Positions 31,572 through 43,060 of a DNA stretch of 64,000 nucleotides are shown in pieces (the stretch's first letter is position 1; each line of letters opens with the position of its first letter). A program made the translations under genes and the position numbers. Origin of the DNA: Rhipicephalus microplus (lineage: Eukaryota; Arthropoda; Arachnida; Ixodida; Ixodidae). A model generated the notes under the pieces. That model was not told the origin of the DNA and searched no databases. It saw only the letters and a program-made list of their open reading frames with translations. Location of the stretch: the NCBI RefSeq assembly GCF_043290135.1, contig NC_134710.1, forward strand, positions 137,352,155 to 137,416,154, read 5' to 3'.

Positions 31572-33599
31572 GTTGGGCCTAATTTGCAAACTTGCCATGC
31601 TTTATGTTGGGAAATGAATCTGATTAATATGAGTAATAAAGCATTTTAAAATTTAGAACAGCAAAACTACAACGAGGCATCATACAATGCTAATAGCATG
31701 ACGAGTGGGTCATCCAATGCTTCAAGCCATTATAGAGACTTGTTTTTTTTATCACGTATTAACTGACGCATACCTACTTCAGGCATAATTCCTCATTGTC
31801 GGTAGCTATTGCATGAACCATTGGCACAAAATTCCTTACAAGTGTTTAGCGGATACAATGATTCTTAGAAGAATGATGAGAAATAGCATAGCGAATGATG
31901 GTCTACTACCCAGAAATTATTAATGCCGTAGTGGGTACCCAAAAAGTGTGCTTGCAGCAGTTACCCATTGAGTAAATAAAAGGCTCTGAAAGGCCGCTCT
32001 TCTAGCTTTCGCTGCAACTGCCGCGCCTTCCGCGCAGGCCTGGCGTTTTTTTTGTTTTTTTTTTCATATCTCTTCTCTTTACTAAAATCTTTCAGTCCTC
32101 TTCCCCCTATACTAGAGTAGCATGTCGGCGATATATAGACGCCGGCAAAAATCTTTTCTAATAAAGAGTCTCTTTCTCTAATATTTTACGAAGAAAGGAT
32201 AGCATCCAATCTCGCGTAACTACACCACGCTGGTGCAAAGGCGTGTTTACTCTAGAGCGACACGACCTCGACGAAGACAAGGCAGACGCAGAGCATCGGC
32301 CGACCAGTCGCCGTCACACTAGGCCACCGCCGCCGACGACGAAGTTTGAAAAGACAGCATGGGCAAACCTGTCGTCGGCGCGTCGTCGGGAGATCTGCGG
32401 CTGAGCAAAAATTTGCCTTTGCCTATGTCTTTGAAATACAAACGACCACGAAGGAGGAAATCTTGGGGCAGATAATGCCCTCTCCGAGACTTTCACGGCG
32501 TTTGAATATGCATCTTGCACCCTCCACAGAAGTCTTCGCTTCCCTTTTGTGTATCTCCGCCCCCGTCCCTCGACGCCATGGCGGGGGCTGGCTGCTCCAT
32601 GTAGCCGGATCTTATCTTTACTTCTCTATTCCCTTCAATCCCTCGTGAGCCCCTGTTGAGGTGTTGCACTGATGCTGACAGTTACGGGGCTAACTTCTCT
32701 CTCATACATGAATTCCCCCCCCCCCCCCCCACTGGAGAGGGACAATTGGCACATGCGGGAAGCATGGCTGAAAATGAGGTGCAGGTGTGCAAGTTTAGTC
32801 GGTGTCGCTGCGTGTGCCTTCAGTGTGACTGCACAATTGGCTAACGAAAGCCTGAGCACGACAAGGCACGGATGGGGTCTTTCAGAAACCATCGGCGGAC
32901 TGTCTGTCATTGTGTAAATATGACGACAAGATAAAAGACTCCGAAAGACAGTGGGCAGATCAAAATCAGTGTCGCGTCTAGTTTAAACGCGCCTTAAGAG
33001 AACACGGCCGCTTCAGATACACTTTTTGAACTGTTTTTTTCGTGTTAAGAGCGCAGCTCGTAGCAGATCTCACCTGCTGAGGGAGCACAAGGCACATGCT
33101 GATCGTTGAAGCGCTCCCCTCCCCCTTGTTCACTCACAAGATAAGCGCGCACACAGACGACCCCATCGGGAAAAGCGAGCGCATCCAACACGCGCGCACG
33201 TGTGCGTGAATGACAGCGGCGGCGGTAAAAACCAGCCACGACTGTCCATGTAATTGCTATCGTAATAAAAAATGTTGGAGGATTGGTGGTGAATTGAAGG
33301 ACTAAAATGGTGAAACTACAGTTGATCTGCAATAATGAGCACAAAGTTGAATTTTGAATCAAGAATTTCTTTCCCTAGATTAAACAAAAAATAGGCAGAG
33401 AAGGTATTAGGACAAGAAAAAAAGCACCTCAATTTCACGCCATGAAAACCGTTGAACAGCACTCAGACTCTCACAGAGATTAAGTTTTCTTTGTTGTTTC
33501 TTTAGCTTGCGATAAGGAGTGCATGTGGCTATAAAGAGACTTTCCAGAGTGCGGAACTGGCAATACTTTATTTGTGAATCCCCTCGTACCAACTGAGTA
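31572..33599. other. Non-coding stretch with a C-tract
   Basis: It has AT-rich DNA up to about 32.2 kb, then a GC-richer part (32.2-32.65 kb) with short frames on both strands and no domain. A run of 16 C lies at 32715-32730. I see no gene. Confidence 0.5.
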
Positions 33600-34473
33600 A
33601 TACCCCTGTCACACGGCCACCACTAAACTCCGTTGAACACCGTCAACGTAAATCTTCCCTAGGTGGTTCGACGGAGAACGACGGTGTGGCAGTGTCACAC
33701 GGCAATGAAAAGGTTGTAACAGTTGGCGCGAGGGGGCTCAGCTGGCGCTGTTTGATTTTCGGAAAAGTATTCTAATTTCATCTTTACTGATTTTTTTGTG
33801 AATCCTCGTTCTAGGGTTTTTACAAAAAACCACTATTAAAGAGGTAAGAGGCTAACAAACCATTAAAATATTTTCAAAGAAAAACGAATTCGCTAAATGT
33901 AGCGATACTGCTAGTGACGCTGGCCACATTGTGCTTTTAGTTGTTTTGTTGCCTGTGTTTATGTTTGTGTACGAAAGTTCTTGTGCTTCCTTGCCTCGTA
34001 AGCGCACATTTTGTGTTCTTCAGCCATGAGTGACACAGCGACGACCACAATCACACGCGTGGACGAAATATTTTTCAATGGCGCCGGCCGGCCCGACTCG
34101 CGAGGCACCACGTGCGAGGCACGGAGTGTAGAGCATCGGTGTTGAGAGTAAGTAAAACTCTGGCGGGCGTAAATATATGTAAACAAACACGCGTTGTGAA
34201 TGAGTACTGCAACGAAAGAACGTTTAAGATTGCCAAAATGTATTATTCTTTCACTGCGGCCACTTAGTGCTCGAAATTTTTCTCTGACCTCTAGACTGCT
34301 GGGGACGAGAGTACCTCGTTGCGCTGCGAAGGGAGATCGTTGAACGTCGTTTGCGAAACGCTCCGTTTACCTTCGTTTGGGTAAGGGTGGCCGTGTGACA
34401 CGGACGGCATCTTCGTTGTCGTAAGGACGAGGCAGTTTAACGGTCTTCGCGGGTGCCCGTGTGACAGGGGTAT
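33600..34473. mobile_element. TIR element, copy 1 (ATACCCCTGTCACACGG ends)
   Basis: ATACCCCTGTCACACGG at 33600-33616 is exactly repeated inverted at 34457-34473, and TA lies outside each end (33598-33599 and 34474-34475). The unit is 874 bp with no transposase. Subterminal copies of CCGTGTGACA(C/G)GG-type and TTGAAC(A/G)(C/T)CGT-type sequences occur in both halves. It is a non-autonomous DNA element with a probable TA duplication, which several superfamilies produce, so I leave it unclassified. A second copy lies at 37148. Confidence 0.8.
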
Positions 34474-36540
34474 TAGCGCACTGAAAACTCTTCCAACTCT
34501 GATACACCTTGAAGAACATAAGGAAGTCACGTCAATGGACTTCGTTTGGCGTGTAATCCATGCCTTACTTTTTATAGTAACGAAAAGCTAACGACGCTAC
34601 CTTTTCACGGTAACTGTAACAAGCTACTTTTTTTTTTTGCTTAGGTAACTAACACTTCTTACTAGTAAAGTGCCCATGACTGGGTGAAACCATGGTGTTG
34701 CGCAGCTGTGGCTTGGTTGTTAGGCAACGAGGCGAAGGGTTTTTGCGGTCAGAAGGTAGTTTTACACAAAAAATTGAAGGACCCTTAAAAATTCAAAGTG
34801 TGTGCGGCGAAAGCCTGCGGCCATTCGATTGACTGCTATGTCTTTTTTTTGTACTTTGTTTACACTCTGAAATCACGTGATTGATGAGAAAGAAAGGGGG
34901 AGAGGCACAGATGCATGTGGCGGCGCAACTGTTGCTGTGCGTCGTTGTGCAATGCCCCTTAGACAATTTCAGGCCTGCTCACTGTTTCTGCCGCTAGCTT
35001 TGACGTGACTCAATTTAGAATACCGTGTTTCGCTGCACAGACGTGCCTATACGCTTGCTCTCGTCGCTGAACAGAGTGCCAAGCCTGACAAACGTTTTAG
35101 TGGCGTGCTGGTGTGCTTGTTGGCGACTCGAGAAAACCGCGTTTTCCTGCGTCCGTCAACTGCGTTGTGGATATGTGATGCGCTTCGTGCACTTGATATT
35201 CGCAATGTGTACGGCTGCGAATCCGAACGGTTGGGCGATGCTGCGTGGCGAATAGTCGCGGCAAATGGACCGAAGTTGGGAGTGTTCTCGTTTCCTGGGG
35301 ACAACCTAAGAACGAAATGGGGGCGCATCGTTCTTCGAGCTGACGTCAACATCAGTTTTCTTCGTGACCGTAAGTTACGTGTGCACGCGTATTATTTCTT
35401 CCAACGATACCATCTCCACCATGTTCAGTTCGTGCTCAAAAATAAAGGTGTGTGTGTGCTTCTGAATTATTAGCGTAAGCCCTGGCATTAAAATGACGAA
35501 CGCGCGTGGCAGTACATCTCCAGAACAGTCATTTTTCCTTAAGCGTCGGTAAAAATTTTGCTATTGGCAATTAGCACCACGGACTTCTTTTATTACCTTC
35601 GTTTACTTGGTTGAAAAAAAAAAAAGGAAAGGATTGCTGTTGCAATGCTTAGTGCACGAGTTTTGAGCGTAGTATCTTCTTGTCGGTGTTCCAACCACTT
35701 TATTGTGGAGTTATTTTTTGCCAGTTTCGCCAGCGCCATCATCTAGCATGTTTTATTTAAATTTAGATACCTGTAGACACTTAAAGTAAAGCGCTTAAAT
35801 GATTTTCAGGTGTGTAAGCTCCCCTTCAAGCTAGGATATTTAAGAACCACTACCAGATATACCGATCCAAGAACTGGCAGTGCAGTAGAAGCGCCCACGG
35901 GGGCTTTGATCAATGTTCCCAGTTCCTACGTTATACGAGCGACTACGCACCCCCGCGAGAGGGGTAAGAGCACAAGCGGAAACGCCACGTGTCGGTCACA
36001 AGAGAGTTTTGTGAAACGAAAGACTGTTTTCTCTGGCAATGAACATCACCCTGATATTGAGCTGAACAACATACTACACCACAACTACGAAGTCTATGAA
36101 GAAAGATATTCGAAAGAGAACAAATAAAACTGCAGAAACTTTGCAAATCATTGGAACAGCTCTGCATGTTCCGATAGTGTGTGGGGTGCGTGAGTGCGCG
36201 TGTGTAAAGAAAGCATGAATGAACTACCTTATTTTGTCACTTTGACGGGCCACCAAATTTTGCTCTTACAGATCGACCATACGTTCAATAGCACAAAATC
36301 TTACTTTTCCGTGGAAGGACTCAAATTTCCAAACGCTTTCAAGCGTACTACGTTGCTTACACCAGCGGCTTTTTTGACGCAAAAGGCAAAATAAAGCTGT
36401 TAAGCTTGTGAAACTCGCCGCGAACGCTCTATCTTTTAACGGGAGCCAACGATGGCAATGGAGTCACAGCCTCCCGTGGGCGCGCTTGCGCACGCAAAAC
36501 AAGTGACGTCATGGAGGCAGTGAGCGGGCCTGAATATTTT
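34474..36540. other. Stretch between the two TIR copies
   Basis: The stretch contains a THAP-like fragment at 35105-35473 (listed separately). A 105-codon plus frame at 35810-36127 follows a TTTTCAG acceptor-like site; it is hydrophilic and unrecognised. No full gene is supported. Confidence 0.4.
35105..35473 (+). pseudogene. Possible THAP-domain fragment
   Basis: The plus frame contains GVFSFPGDNLRTKWGRIVLRAD, which resembles the F-FP-D--LR-KW---I-R-D core of THAP zinc-finger domains. In another frame just upstream, MCTAANPNG recalls the usual THAP start (C-x-A-x2-C-x-N), but the second Cys is Pro and a stop follows. If real, it is a decayed THAP domain, for example from a P-type or other THAP transposase. 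The call is weak. Confidence 0.3.
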
Positions 36541-36772
36541 GATTGATATGTGGGGCTTAACGTCCCAAAACCACCATATGATTATGAGAGACGCCGTAGT
36601 GGAGGGCTCCGGAAATTTTGACCACCTGGGGTTCTTTAACGTGCAATCTGAGCACACGGGCCTACACCATTTCCGCCTCCATCGGAAATGCAGCCGCCGC
36701 AGCCGGGATTCGAACCCGCGACCTGCGGGTCAGCAGCCGAGTACCTTAGCCACTAGACCACCGCGGCGGGGC
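36541..36772 (-). mobile_element. Ruka-like SINE, full length with TSD
   Basis: A complete copy has its tRNA-like head at the right end (CCGCGGTGGTCTAGTGGCTA on the minus strand; B box GGGTTCGAATCCC). The 14-bp duplication GGCCTGAATATTTT flanks it at 36527-36540 and 36773-36786. The flanks are identical, so the insertion is fairly young. Confidence 0.95.
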
Positions 36773-37125
36773 GGCCTGAATATTTTCTAGGTGGCATTGC
36801 GCTGTGTAATCTGATGGCACCATTACAAAGGATGGACGGGAGTATGCGACAGGCTTTCGCTTTAAAAATAGTGGCAGCGCATACGTCCCCCCCTCTCCCC
36901 CATACTACAGAGTGCGATATGTCAATCCAATGGAGTTGCTCTCACAGCTACGCATCGCTTACAAGACCCGGGGAACCCAGCGAGCACTGCCGTTTCCGCT
37001 TTCCCGCCAAGACTCAATTAGCACTACGAGTCCGACCATAGCCAGCCTTGTGCTTGAAACGTCCGATATCCAGCAGTACATACTTCAACTTAAACGCAGC
37101 TTAAACGCGTCAGCGCTAAAGGGAT

Positions 37126-37139
37126 GGGGGGGGGGGGGG
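37126..37139. repeat. G homopolymer, 14 bases
   Basis: A G-tract lies just left of the second TIR element. It has no coding meaning. Confidence 0.9.
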
Positions 37140-37147
37140 TGCAGGTA

Positions 37148-37954
37148 ATACCCCTGTCACACGGCCACCACTAAACTCCGTTGAACACCGTCAACGTAAA
37201 TCTTCCCTAGGTGGTTCGACGGAGAACGACGGTGTGGCAGTGTCACACGGCAATGAAAAGGTTGTAACAGTTGGCGCGAGGGGGCTCAGCTGGCGCTGTT
37301 TGATTTTCAGAAAAGTATTCTAATTTCATCTCTATTGATTTTTTTGTGAATCCTCGTTCTAGGGTTTTTACAAAAACCACTATTAAGGAGGTAAAAAACG
37401 AATTCGCTAAATGTAGCGATGCTGCTAGTGACGCTGGCCACATTGTGCTTTTAGTTGTTTTGTTGCCTGTGTTTATGTTTGTGTACGAAAGTTCTTGTGC
37501 TTCCTTTCCTCGTGAGCGCACATTTTGTGTTCTTCGGCCATGAGTGACACAGCGACGACCCCAACCACACGCATGGACGAAATATTTTTCAATGGCGCCG
37601 GCCGGCCCGACTCGCGAGGCACCACGTGCGAGGCACGGAGTGTAGAGCATCGGTGTTGAGAGTAAGTGAACTCTGGCGGGCGTATATATATGTAAACAAA
37701 CACGCGTTGTACATGAGTACTGCAACGAAAGAACGTTTAAGATTGCCAAAATGTATTATTCTTTGACTGCGGCCACTTAGTGCTCGAAATTTTTCTCTGA
37801 CCTCTAGACTGCTGGGGCGAGAGTACCTCGTTTCGCTGCGAAGGGAGATCGTTGAACGTCGTTTGCGAAACGCGCCGTTTACCTTCGTTTGGGTAAGGGT
37901 GGCCGTGTGACACGGACCACATCTTCGTTGTCGTAAGGACGGGGGAGTTAAACG
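37148..37954. mobile_element. TIR element, copy 2, right end lost
   Basis: It begins ATACCCCTGTCACACGG and follows the copy at 33600-34473 with high identity. It lacks about 45 bp near 37390, where copy 1 has an extra AT-rich segment. The match stops at about 37954 before the right TIR, so this copy is truncated or broken. Confidence 0.85.
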
Positions 37955-40522
37955 AGACAGACGCGTCTCGTTCGCTACAAACGCAGCCGACATTTTCTGG
38001 CGCTGTGCCCAACATCAGTCCTTTTAGCACGCTGTCCATGCGTTTGTGTGTTGCGCGATCTACTTCAAGATGAATAGCCCGGCTGTAAGTTATGCTATCA
38101 CCTTGCTCGATAGATAAGACTTAGAAACGTGCGAAAAGACTACGATAATGAATCGCGAAAATGCGGTTATATCAAGGGCGATGTTCAAAAAGAAAAAAAT
38201 TTGCACTAGCTCCTCTGGGGCAGCATCCAATAAGTCGGCATGGATAAAAAAATATACGGAAATTCGTATGAAGGTGAACTGGAGTAACGGAAGTTTAACC
38301 CACACAAGTTTCCTCAGTATAGGCGCTGTCAAAATCTGAAGTCGCAGCGAACTGGCGCAAAAACATGCAGGGCGGTATCACCGTTCCGGGCCACAAAACG
38401 AACCGCAAGGGGTGCGGTGAACTTTTGAAGGCTATATTATTAAGCATCTTCCTCAAATGCACGATGCACTACAATCAGTCACTGATCGTTAACAGTCTCG
38501 GCGTACACGCGCCGTACGTCTAAAGTTGGCCTGGGTATACGCATTCCAGAAGTGTAAGCAGCTTCGAATATTAGCTGAAAGCAACCACCCAGAACGCTGT
38601 GACAACGAGCGCAGCTTGAGCAGCGAACGGTCATGCGCGCCTCTTCGGCACCCCCGCGTCGTTCTGTCATGCGCCGGAGCGACGGCCTGTGAAGACGTCT
38701 TTTTTGCCATTTTGTTGCAGCCGTTGAGCCAAGAGCGCGGCTTCCGGTCCGTCGAGCATGCCTGCAGCCACTAGACGCTGCGACCGCGAAAAGCCATTCC
38801 CCCACCACCACTGCACACACGCTTTTCCGGCCGCGAAGAAACGCCGGGTCGCCCACACCCACCACTGCGCGGGCGGAAGCGCATCTCGCCGATGTCGTGC
38901 GAACGCTCAAGAGGTCTGCACGCGCTCGGCGCAGCGAACTCTTGTCGCACAAATGATAAAAAGCTATGCACTTGACGCACTACAAGGCGAAGCTATTAAA
39001 GCCCGCTCTATATCGAAATGGCAAACGGCCGTTCTTAAACTACGTATATAATCGAGGCATCAATTATCCCGATGTTAAAACGTACACGAACAAGCTGACA
39101 ATTTAGCCACGTACTCAAGAAATTCATCAGCTACTAATTGACCAGAACTTGAGCGTTGGCGAAATTCGTGGTCTCCCCTCGACGCCATGCTCGTAACTAT
39201 TTTAGCGCCGCTTATGTGGACAGAACAAATCCGCGGCGTATAGCGAGATCAGGCTAGAAAACGCATTGCCATAAATATCGCTTGGAACTGTTGGTATCAC
39301 TTGAACGTTCCATAAAAACACTCGACTTCTGTGAACAAACAGAGGGTGCGCACACAACAATGACGTTCTAAAGACACCTGCAAGAACGCCTGTAGAGATA
39401 CATGCCTACATTTTTGTGTGCGATAAAATTATGGTAAATATTCGTCCTAAAAACACAGCGCGTGCGAACATGGCCACAAGAAAATTCAAGACACCACAAG
39501 CGCCATCTGTGGCGTCTTGAGTTCGCAACCGCGTTTGCAAGTTTTGCGTATACCTTGATTCTGAGTACTTACACACTACATCAGCAGTTATTCGTGGTGA
39601 ATTCTTAACATTTTCTAAATTATTTGGCTTTATTTGAAGAGAGGAAGGAATTATTTTGTTAGTGTGTTATTTTACACTGAACGACCAAACCTTTGTAAGT
39701 AGATTGTCACTACGGCGTCCACGTTTGCGGACGCCAGGCATACATACCGAGTTCGTGTCAGAGGCTGAAGACAATTTGTAGTATAGACCCTCCTTGTCGC
39801 AAAGCGTTGCGCAAAACAGCATCTAATATAGCTGAATAAGCCGTTATGTTTGGACTCCATTTGCTTTATTCGGGACATGAATTACGCCGTTTTATGGACA
39901 ACTGCTGAATGTCTATAGGCAAGCAGTCGTGCAAACCGCGAGCAGTTGACGCATACGGGTAACAGGCTACGCTTCGGCTAAAAGGACAAGTCGAATAGCG
40001 CGAGCACCACCTAAATAGTAGGTCGCATGTCATGCTCCGATTCTGAAGCTGCCACTTGCTCCACGCAGGCGTTTCTCAGGCACTGTAGCCGAAACGACGT
40101 GCGACGCAGTCTGGAGAAAAGCCCCCTCATAGCAGTAAGCTAGCGCGCAGAATGTCTCCAGTACTGAGCACCAAGAGTATGACAGTAACTTTGCTATAAC
40201 CTAGCAGGTATTGTTGCACGTACACCGGAGTAGCTGCTAGCAATTTTTTTCGTTATTGAGATTTACTCAGTTATACAATAAATGTCGTCACTCGACAAGC
40301 ACACGGCCATTTCTGAACAAAATGTCAGGCAAATTTACGCGACATACAACTGCTCCGTTTTCAGCAAAGTACTAAAACTGCATGCGTCCTTTTTTTCTGG
40401 CAGATAAACGAAGTCCGAGAGATGTGAAGCACCATCCAGTATACGCACCCATCCGCGCAGTGCCTTCAGACAACCGTATTGCTCGTAACGATGCATCTCC
40501 GCTGTCGTGCAGATAAAATCCG
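37955..40522. other. Non-coding stretch, GC-richer at 38.5-39.0 kb
   Basis: Several overlapping short frames exist on both strands at 38.48-39.05 kb (up to 157 codons on the minus strand), but none shows a domain and both strands are equally open. The rest holds nothing that I recognise. Confidence 0.45.
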
Positions 40523-40727
40523 GAGCTTTATATCCCAAAAGCACCACATGATTATGATGGACGCCGTTGAGTTACGCGGCTCCGGACATTTCGGTGATGT
40601 GGTGCTCTAACGTGCACCGACGTGGCGCATATACGCGACCCTTTTCGCAACCACCGAAATGCGACCGCTGCAGGCCGGGATCGAACCTGCTACCTCCGCG
40701 TCAGCAGCCGAGCACCGTATAGCCACT
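40523..40727 (-). mobile_element. Ruka-like SINE, old diverged copy
   Basis: Body landmarks (CCCAAAAGCACCACATGATT, GGACGCCGTTGAG, CTCTAACGTGCACC) and the tRNA-like part (GGGATCGAACCTGC, GTCAGCAGCCGAGCACC) are in order with many changes. Confidence 0.75.
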
Positions 40728-40817
40728 CCTTGATCATCGCAGATAACGTTCCGTATCTTCGCAATGGTAAGCGACGACCGTAAACGACATGATCCGCAAT
40801 TTTACAGGAATTCCTTT

Positions 40818-41035
40818 ATTGACGCTTAACGTCCCGAAACCATGATGCGATTATGAAAGACGCCGAAGTGGAGGGTTCCGAGTATTTCGACCACCTGGGG
40901 TACTTTAGCGTGCACCCAAATCTAAGCATACGGGCCTCGAGCATTTTCGCCATCAAAAATGCAGTCGGGATTCGATGCCACGACCTGCAGGTGAGGAGTC
41001 GAGCACCATAACAATTAGACAACCGTGGCAGGTCG
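40818..41035 (-). mobile_element. Ruka-like SINE, old diverged copy
   Basis: GACGCTTAACGTCCCGAAAC, AAGTGGAGGGTTCCG, GACCACCTGGGGTACTTTAG and GGGATTCGATGCCACGACCT match the family in order. It lies less than 100 bp from the previous copy, in the same orientation. Confidence 0.8.
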
Positions 41036-42239
41036 AGCAGGATTCCTTCCCTTCAACCTCTCTGCCTTTCGTACATTCGTTCTCCTTCCCCTCGATTGTA
41101 CACCAATATCGTCCAAGTCTCACAGCCGACTCATCCTGTGAACAACAGACGTAACGCTGTTCGCATTTCACTTTCAAGTTCGTGGCTCAAGTTATGTGGG
41201 ACACCCTGCATAGGATGGGGCACAAAACGCACAGTGGCGCACACTCAAAGAAAATGTAGAGGAAAAACAGGCATCTTTGTATCCCACAAGAACAATGATC
41301 ATCTATCTTGCGTTCCTTTCCTTGCGTTATCGCAGTGCGCATCCGGAACTTTCAGGAAACGAACGACATGCGCGTTATCAGCGTGACTGCATTCTTGATA
41401 TAGGAAATTGGGCGACGCCGAGTTCAAGAAAGGAAGCTTCAGCAAGCCAGGTGACTATTGTGAGACAAAAAAAAAAAAAAAAACTTGCACTTCATTTTTT
41501 TTTTCAGTGCAGAATAGTAAATTGCTTTATGTTCACATCGATTTCGATACTACTTGGGGGAGAGTGCCACATTTCTTATATACTCGCTGCACGCTCGATA
41601 AAGTCAGCCGGCATGTCTCCGGGTCGGTTACGAAAAGTGAAGTGCTCAAAGAATAGCTTAGACAAAGTCAACCCGCCCAATGGCGTGATGTAGCACATGC
41701 TGAGCAATCCGAAGTGTCAGAGGTATGATGTGCCGACGCCAATGAACACGCTCTGCACGGATGAATATGTGCGCGGCATCCGCTTGCAGGAAACTGCTGA
41801 ATCGAGGAGGAATGCGAACTAGCACGGAAGAGATTAGATCAATACAGCGTAGGTATCCACCGTTCAACGATCGAGGCTTAGTTCAACTACATACTTTGAG
41901 TTTTTTTTTTTTACAAATTAGAGCAACCTAAAACAAGTTGGGTAGAATAGACTTCTAACTTGTTTGTTCTAATTAGTGCTTTTGTAGAAACGCCACAGCA
42001 TGCAGGCTACCGGTTCCAACTTTTGAAGAAACACGAGTTCATTGGTTCGTCACAAGTTACCAGGCTGCTATCCCATGTAATCCTGAGGCAGTGCAGCCTG
42101 GGAACTTTTGAACACCATTCGACATTATCTACGCTACGTGATCACAACCGAGAATACCGGGGTTCCACAATTATACAATCGGGACGATATCGCAAACTAC
42201 CAACGGAGTCATAGCGAGACTTCCATTTACGTAGCAGCG
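41036..42239. other. Non-coding stretch
   Basis: It contains an A-run at about 41466-41483 and T-runs. A minus frame at 41658-41867 (69 codons) has no domain that I recognise. No gene is supported. Confidence 0.4.
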
Positions 42240-43060
42240 TAGAGAGCACAATTTCTTTCAATGGTAAAGGTATAGATGAAGTAGTTGGAAAAATCCGATG
42301 CAGTGACCATAGAATAGTAAGGCCTCGAATTCACCCTTCGGAAACTGCAGAAACTAATACGCAAGAAGCAGTTTACTGAGCTAGCGCTGAGAGGTAAAGT
42401 ACAGGAATTCAGTTTCGCTTCAGAATAAATTCGCGGCTGTAATCGAAAAAAAGCAATGTTAGCGTTGACGCAAAGAACGATGATCTCACTAGTGTAATTA
42501 AGGAGTGCGCGATGGAAGTCGGGGGTACGATCAGGACACTGGCAAGCTATCCCAGGAGACTAAAAACCTCATTTAAGAGACACGACACTAAGAAAGTATG
42601 AAATGCAATAAGTCTACGTAAGAGAGGTAACTGCTGGACCGAAACACGAGAGTGAAGTAATTGGAAGCGCAAGGATGGTATGGAGAGCACATTTGGCAAC
42701 CATTCTCAAATCATGAATGGTAGTGTACCACTATCCCTGAAGAAAAAGGTAACAACTGCATCTTACTGGTATTTATCTAAGGGGCAGAAAACTAAAGACT
42801 TACAAAGAGGGTTCCACTAAAATTGAGGACGACTCAGCAAGTAAGGGTTAGGATATAGTTGAAATCAAGAAGTAAAGGAAATAGGCCGGGCACGTAGCGC
42901 GTATACGTTTCTAAGACAAACCATATAGGAGGAAGACTGAAAATTGGGTGGGCAGATGACATCAAGAAGTTTGCAGGTACAATGTGGCAACAGAGCACAG
43001 GACCAGGTTGATTGGCGGAACATGGGAGATACCTTTTCCCAGCAGTGAGCTTCGCTAGGC
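42240..43060 (+). pseudogene. RTE-type LINE remnant
   Basis: Broken plus-strand frames give SDHRIVR-like sequence near the left end and, near the right end, GRLKIGWADDIKKFAGTMWQ then, in another frame, QDQVDWRNMGDTFSQQ. This order is the C-terminal signature of RTE-clade ORFs in ticks (GRP..RW.DDI...AGT.W...AQDR..WR..GE.F.QQ). Many stops and frameshifts show that it is an old, dead copy. The central reverse transcriptase part appears largely deleted. Confidence 0.7.

Noticed and set aside
31518..31598. N-terminal extension of LINE ORF1 from the ATG at 31598
   Set aside because: It crosses the target-site duplication into host DNA, so these 27 codons are not part of the element.
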